From Streptomyces caelestis (lineage in GTDB: Bacteria > Actinomycetota > Actinomycetes > Streptomycetales > Streptomycetaceae), in assembly GCF_001279005.1 (NCBI RefSeq), contig NZ_LGCN01000119.1, forward strand, positions 124,001 to 188,000: a stretch of DNA of 64,000 nucleotides. The letters run 5' to 3'. The notes under the pieces were generated by a model. The model was not told where the DNA came from, did not search any database, and saw only the letters and a program-made list of their open reading frames with translations. The position numbers were made by a program, and so were the translations under genes. This document shows, piece after piece, positions 60,783 through 64,000 of this stretch. The first letter of the stretch is position 1. Every line of letters begins with the position of its first letter.

Positions 60783-62042
60783 ATGCCACACGCCGTACGG
60801 CCACGTACCCTGCCGCGCCCCGGACCCGCGCCCGCTCCGCGGCCCCGGACACCGCGCGTGCGGTCGCTGATCGACGCCGACGCGCTGCGCGTGCTGCACC
60901 GGGCCGCCCGCGTCCTGCTGGACGACCTGCCCCAGCTCACCGACGGGCTGGTCGCCGCGCTGCAGGAGCGGGAGCCCGCCTACCGGGCCGCGGTGGAGGA
61001 CGACGCCACCGAGACCTGGCAGGAGGTGCACCGCTCACTGCGGCACAGCATCTCCTCCCTGCTCGATCCGCGCGGCGCCCGTGACGCGGCGCGGCGCTGC
61101 TCCTGGAAGATCGGCGCCACACGCGCCGAGCAGGGGCTGCCGCTGGACGCCCTGCTGCACGCCTTCCGGCTGGGCGGCTCGCTGGTGTGGCAGGGCCTGG
61201 TCGACGAGACGTCCCGGACGGCGCCCGAGGACGTACGGCTGCTGGTGCACGTGGCGTCCGACGTGTGGGACTTCGTCGACGAGCACTGCACCCTCGTCGC
61301 GGACGCCTACCGGCAGACCGAGCGGCAGCTGGCGTGGCGGAGGGAGAACAGGGTGCGTCTGCTGGCCGCGGCCCTGCTGGACGGCACGAGCAGGATCGCC
61401 GACCTGCCCGAGGCCGCGCGGGCCCTCGGCCTGCCCGAGCACGGCCGGTACGTGGTCGTCGCGGTCGCCGGCGGCCGGCCCGCCGGTTGTCCCGGTGCCC
61501 AGGCGGCCCTCGCCCCGGGTGTGCGCGTGCACTGGCACACGGGCGTGGACGCCGATCACGGCATCGTCCTGGTCGAGGACGGTACGGAGTCCGTCGTGCC
61601 GAAGGAGCGGCCGGCCGGTGCGCGGGTGGGCGTCAGCAGCGAGGTCGACGGACTGTCCGCCGTGGGGGAGGCGCGGCGGCTGGCGGACACCGCGTTGAGC
61701 CTGTGCCCCGAGGAGGGCGGCACGGTCCATCTGACCGAGCACCTGCCGGCGGCGCTGGTGGCGTCGAGTCCCGAACTCGGCGCCGCGCTGGCCGAGCGGC
61801 TGCTCGGCCCGCTGGCCCGGCTCGAACCCGCCGACGCGGAGGTCCTGCTGGACACCCTGGCCACCTGGCTGGCCTGCGACGGCTCGGCCCAACGGGCCGC
61901 CCGGCGCCTGTACTGCCACCGCAACACCGTCCTCAACCGCCTCCGCCGCTACGAACAGCTCACCGGCCGCTCCCTCTCCCGCCCCACCGACCTGATCGAA
62001 GTCGGCCTGGCCCTGACCGCCCGCACCCTCCTCCACCCCTGA
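60783..62042 (+). CDS. PucR family regulator
   Basis: A 419-residue regulator. Residues 30-190 are a helical N-terminal sensor-like domain (LIDADALRVLHRAARVLLDD). The middle resembles a GGDEF-like/CdaR region (VHWHTGVDADHGIVLVED). The C-terminal PucR-type helix-turn-helix is LLDTLATWLACDGSAQRAAR, followed by LYCHRNTVLNRLRRYEQLTG. These regulators often control transport or catabolism genes nearby. ATG 60783 has GGGGAG 8 bases upstream. It lies upstream of the branched-chain amino-acid type transporter genes livF and livG. Confidence 0.88.
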   Translation: MPHAVRPRTLPRPGPAPAPRPRTPRVRSLIDADALRVLHRAARVLLDDLPQLTDGLVAALQEREPAYRAAVEDDATETWQEVHRSLRHSISSLLDPRGARDAARRCSWKIGATRAEQGLPLDALLHAFRLGGSLVWQGLVDETSRTAPEDVRLLVHVASDVWDFVDEHCTLVADAYRQTERQLAWRRENRVRLLAAALLDGTSRIADLPEAARALGLPEHGRYVVVAVAGGRPAGCPGAQAALAPGVRVHWHTGVDADHGIVLVEDGTESVVPKERPAGARVGVSSEVDGLSAVGEARRLADTALSLCPEEGGTVHLTEHLPAALVASSPELGAALAERLLGPLARLEPADAEVLLDTLATWLACDGSAQRAARRLYCHRNTVLNRLRRYEQLTGRSLSRPTDLIEVGLALTARTLLHP

Positions 62043-62428
62043 CCCCACCCCACCACGGCCGGCCACACCTCCCACCCGGCCGCGGGCAGTCGTGCCTTCC
62101 CCAGTGCCTCAAGGGCCCGGGAGGCACCCCCAGGGCGGCACGGGTGGGCGCTGAGGGCCCCCTCCGGGGGAGGCACCCTGCCGGAGGCGGCAAGCGACAC
62201 CCCGGCCCGGCGCCGCGGCCCCGGCGCCGCGGCCCCGGCGCCGCGGCTCCGGCGCCCCGGGTCCCGGCCCCCGCCTGGGCACCCGCACAACCCCCGCCCG
62301 ACCCCCTTGGTACGCCGCAGCGCACGGGCGCCGAAACCTGTACCGGCCGCCCGCCGCCGTGCTGTCGTGAGGCACCCCTTCCCCCGAAGCCGTGACCGCC
62401 CCGCGCGGCCCGGCCCCGAGGAGCCGTG
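62043..62428. other. 386-bp intergenic region before livF
   Basis: No gene is supported. It contains a 14-bp tandem repeat and palindromic GC-rich sequence and probably the liv promoter. Confidence 0.55.
62207..62260. repeat. 14-bp tandem GC repeat
   Basis: CCGGCGCCGCGGCC is repeated almost four times (62207, 62221, 62235 and a partial copy at 62249), with one base change in the third copy. Each unit is largely self-complementary. Confidence 0.8.
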
Positions 62429-63211
62429 ATGCCCGAAGCACCACCGGACGACCCGCCCGCGCTGCACGTCGAGAACGTCGACGTGACGTACGGGCGCGCG
62501 CTGTCCGCTCTCCGCTCCGTGTCCCTGACCGTGCCGCACGGCGCCGTCGTCGCCCTGCTCGGCGCCAACGGCGCCGGCAAGACGACCCTGCTGCGGGCCG
62601 TGTCCGGCACGCTGCGCCTGCACCGCGGCGTGATCACGGCCGGCCGCGTCCGCTACGGCGAGACGGTGCTCGACGGCAGGGACCCCGTCGCGGCGGTACG
62701 CGCCGGAGTCGTCCAGGTCCCCGAGGGGCGACGGGTGTTCGCCGGACTCTCGGTCGACGAGAACCTGCGCTCCGGCGGCCTCGGCCTCGGCCGGCGCGGG
62801 CGCGCCCAGGCCCGGGAGGCCCGCGACCGGGTCCTCACGCTCTTCCCCCGCCTCGCCGAACGCACCCACCAGGCCGCCGGCCTGCTCTCCGGCGGCGAAC
62901 AGCAGATGCTCGCCATCGGCCGCGCCCTGATGGCCGCCCCGCGCCTGCTGCTCCTCGACGAGCCCTCCCTCGGACTCGCCCCGCGGATGGTGTACCGCAT
63001 CGCCGAGGTGATCCGCGAGATCAACGCCCAGGGCACCGCCGTGCTCCTCGTCGAGCAGAACGCCGGCATGGCGCTCTCCCTCGCCGGCCACGCGCACGTC
63101 CTGGAGGTCGGCGAGACCCGCCTGTCCGGCCCCGCCGACGAACTCGCCCGCACCGACGCCGTACGCCGCCTCTACCTGGGCGAGCCGGCCGAGGACCAGG
63201 GGGCGGCGTGA
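62429..63211 (+). CDS. livF: branched-chain amino acid ABC transporter ATPase, LivF
   Basis: A 260-residue ATPase of the LivF family in high-affinity branched-chain amino acid-type (HAAT) importers. Walker A is GANGAGKTTLL, the LivF-specific VQVPEGRRVFAGLSVDENL follows, then signature LLSGGEQQMLAIGRALM, Walker B LLLLDEPSLGLAP and the H-loop-like region VLLVEQNAGMAL. It energises uptake together with LivG. ATG 62429 follows GAGGAG; an in-frame GTG at 62426 is also possible. Its stop overlaps livG by 4 bp. Substrate may be amino acids, amides or urea. Confidence 0.92.
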   Translation: MPEAPPDDPPALHVENVDVTYGRALSALRSVSLTVPHGAVVALLGANGAGKTTLLRAVSGTLRLHRGVITAGRVRYGETVLDGRDPVAAVRAGVVQVPEGRRVFAGLSVDENLRSGGLGLGRRGRAQAREARDRVLTLFPRLAERTHQAAGLLSGGEQQMLAIGRALMAAPRLLLLDEPSLGLAPRMVYRIAEVIREINAQGTAVLLVEQNAGMALSLAGHAHVLEVGETRLSGPADELARTDAVRRLYLGEPAEDQGAA

Positions 63212-64000
63212 CCGACCGCACCACCACAGCACCGCCCGTGCTGGACGTACGGGACGTCACCGTGCGCTTCGCCGGGCTCACCGCCCTCGACGGCGTCTCC
63301 TTCACCGTCGCCCCGGGCTCGGTGCACGCGCTCATCGGACCCAACGGCGCCGGCAAGTCCACCTGCTTCAACGTGCTGTCCGGCCTGTGCCGCCCCGCCG
63401 CCGGCACGGTGACGCTCGGCGGCACCGAGCTGACCCGGCTCGCCCCGCACCGCATCGCCGCGCTCGGCGTGGCCCGCACCTTCCAGAACATCGTCACCAC
63501 CCACGGCACCGTCGCCGACAACCTGATGCTCGGCCGCCACGCCCTGTCCCGCGCCGGGTTCGCCGCGAGCGCGCTGCGCCTGCCGAGCGCCGTGCGGGAA
63601 CAGCGCGAACACCTCGCCAGAGCACGCGAGATCGCCGGACTCACCGGTCTCGCCCACCACTTCGACACCCCCGTCGCGCTGCTGTCGTACGGCGACCGCA
63701 AGCGCGTCGAACTCGCCCGCGCCCTCTGCCTGGAGCCCCGCGTGCTGCTCCTCGACGAACCCGTGGCCGGCATGAACGCCGCCGAACGCGCCCGCACCGC
63801 CGAGGTGGTGGGCGAACTCCGCGCCGGACTCGGCCTGTCCGTCGTCCTCGTCGAGCACGACATGGGCCTCGTCATGCGCCTCGCCGACGACGTCACCGTG
63901 CTCGACTTCGGCAGGCCCATCGCCCACGGCACCCCCGACGAGGTCCGCCGGGACCCCGAGGTGCTGCGCGCCTACCTCGGCACCGACGCGACCGGGGAGG
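63208..64000 (+). CDS. livG: branched-chain amino acid ABC transporter ATPase, LivG (partial)
   Basis: The gene runs off the window end after 264 codons; a LivG is normally about 255-290 residues, so little is missing. Walker A is GPNGAGKSTCFN. The LivG-specific VARTFQNIVTTHGTVADNLM follows, then LLSYGDRKRVELARALCLEP as the signature region, Walker B VLLLDEPVAGMNAAE and LVEHDMGLVMRLADDVTVLD. The signature has SYGDRK where SGGQ-like is usual, as known for LivG. GTG 63208 overlaps livF's TGA by 4 bp. Permease and binding-protein genes should lie beyond the window. Confidence 0.92.
   Translation, partial: MTDRTTTAPPVLDVRDVTVRFAGLTALDGVSFTVAPGSVHALIGPNGAGKSTCFNVLSGLCRPAAGTVTLGGTELTRLAPHRIAALGVARTFQNIVTTHGTVADNLMLGRHALSRAGFAASALRLPSAVREQREHLARAREIAGLTGLAHHFDTPVALLSYGDRKRVELARALCLEPRVLLLDEPVAGMNAAERARTAEVVGELRAGLGLSVVLVEHDMGLVMRLADDVTVLDFGRPIAHGTPDEVRRDPEVLRAYLGTDATGE

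Noticed and set aside
56643..60852. Two antisense frames of about 1000 codons opposite the cutinase and LAL genes
   Set aside because: They have no domain; the plus-strand proteins are clearly recognised.
1..64000. tRNA genes, rRNA genes, CRISPR arrays and transposases
   Set aside because: No cloverleaf with a T-loop, no regularly spaced repeats and no transposase motif were seen in reading the window.

Overview
The window looks like a stretch of Streptomyces chromosome. G+C is very high, third codon positions are almost always G or C, and GTG or TTG starts are common. It carries actinomycete hallmarks: a mycothiol-dependent formaldehyde dehydrogenase, a WhiJ-type DUF5753 regulator with a DUF397 partner, roadblock/LC7 proteins, two SpoIIE-type phosphatases, a DUF574 methyltransferase and a lone DUF3662 protein. 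No rRNA, tRNA, CRISPR array, insertion sequence, phage or replication origin is visible. All assignments come from reading the translated sequence and recalled family features; no database search was run.

Layout. 1-5.2 kb: SnoaL-like protein, ABC exporter, S-(hydroxymethyl)mycothiol dehydrogenase overlapping a metallo-beta-lactamase-fold hydrolase, and an SDR. 5.2-10.2 kb: a decayed SDR, an L,D-transpeptidase, a DMT transporter broken by a palindromic insert, a membrane-anchored S1 protease and a PPOX-class oxidoreductase. 10.2-13.2 kb: a DUF35 protein and a TetR regulator with a palindromic operator inside a promoter spacer, an ATP-grasp protein and a peptidoglycan-binding membrane protein. 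13.2-18.6 kb: an ANTAR-GAF-PAS-SpoIIE phosphatase, an RpiR remnant, a small protein, DUF3662, GNAT and a P-loop kinase. 18.6-24.3 kb: beta-phosphoglucomutase coupled to a GH65 phosphorylase, a polytopic membrane protein and two small acidic proteins. 24.5-31.8 kb: secreted GH64 beta-1,3-glucanase with LacI-type boxes, a Gfo/Idh/MocA oxidoreductase, a VOC protein, aldo/keto reductase, a second ABC exporter, DUF5133 and a GlxA/AraC regulator. 32.0-35.4 kb: a DUF2269 membrane protein and the RiPP pair tgmA/tgmB (putative graspetide), DUF1232 and a small membrane protein.

35.7-46.7 kb: a hypothetical protein, a four-gene roadblock/LC7 operon, flavohemoglobin, a GAF histidine kinase, a second GH65 enzyme and a ferredoxin-NADP reductase with an iron-box-like site. 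46.8-53.2 kb: a large membrane SpoIIE phosphatase with an anti-sigma kinase domain, and a WhiJ/DUF397/ATPase cluster whose ATPase looks eroded. 54-57.6 kb: a TPR protein, a 60-residue Cys-rich protein and a secreted polyester hydrolase closely resembling bacterial cutinase/PET hydrolases. 57.8-64 kb: an LAL-type LuxR regulator, a PucR-like regulator and livF/livG, the latter cut by the window end.

Most noteworthy are: the tgmA/tgmB RiPP locus with a leader hairpin and no methyltransferase next to it; the roadblock operon without a GTPase; the WhiJ-type cluster with a degenerate ATPase and a repeat-rich operator; the TetR operator set exactly in the 17-bp spacer of the DUF35 promoter; the palindromic element that frameshifts a DMT transporter; and the cutinase-like enzyme. 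Several long antisense reading frames exist but are composition artefacts of high G+C.
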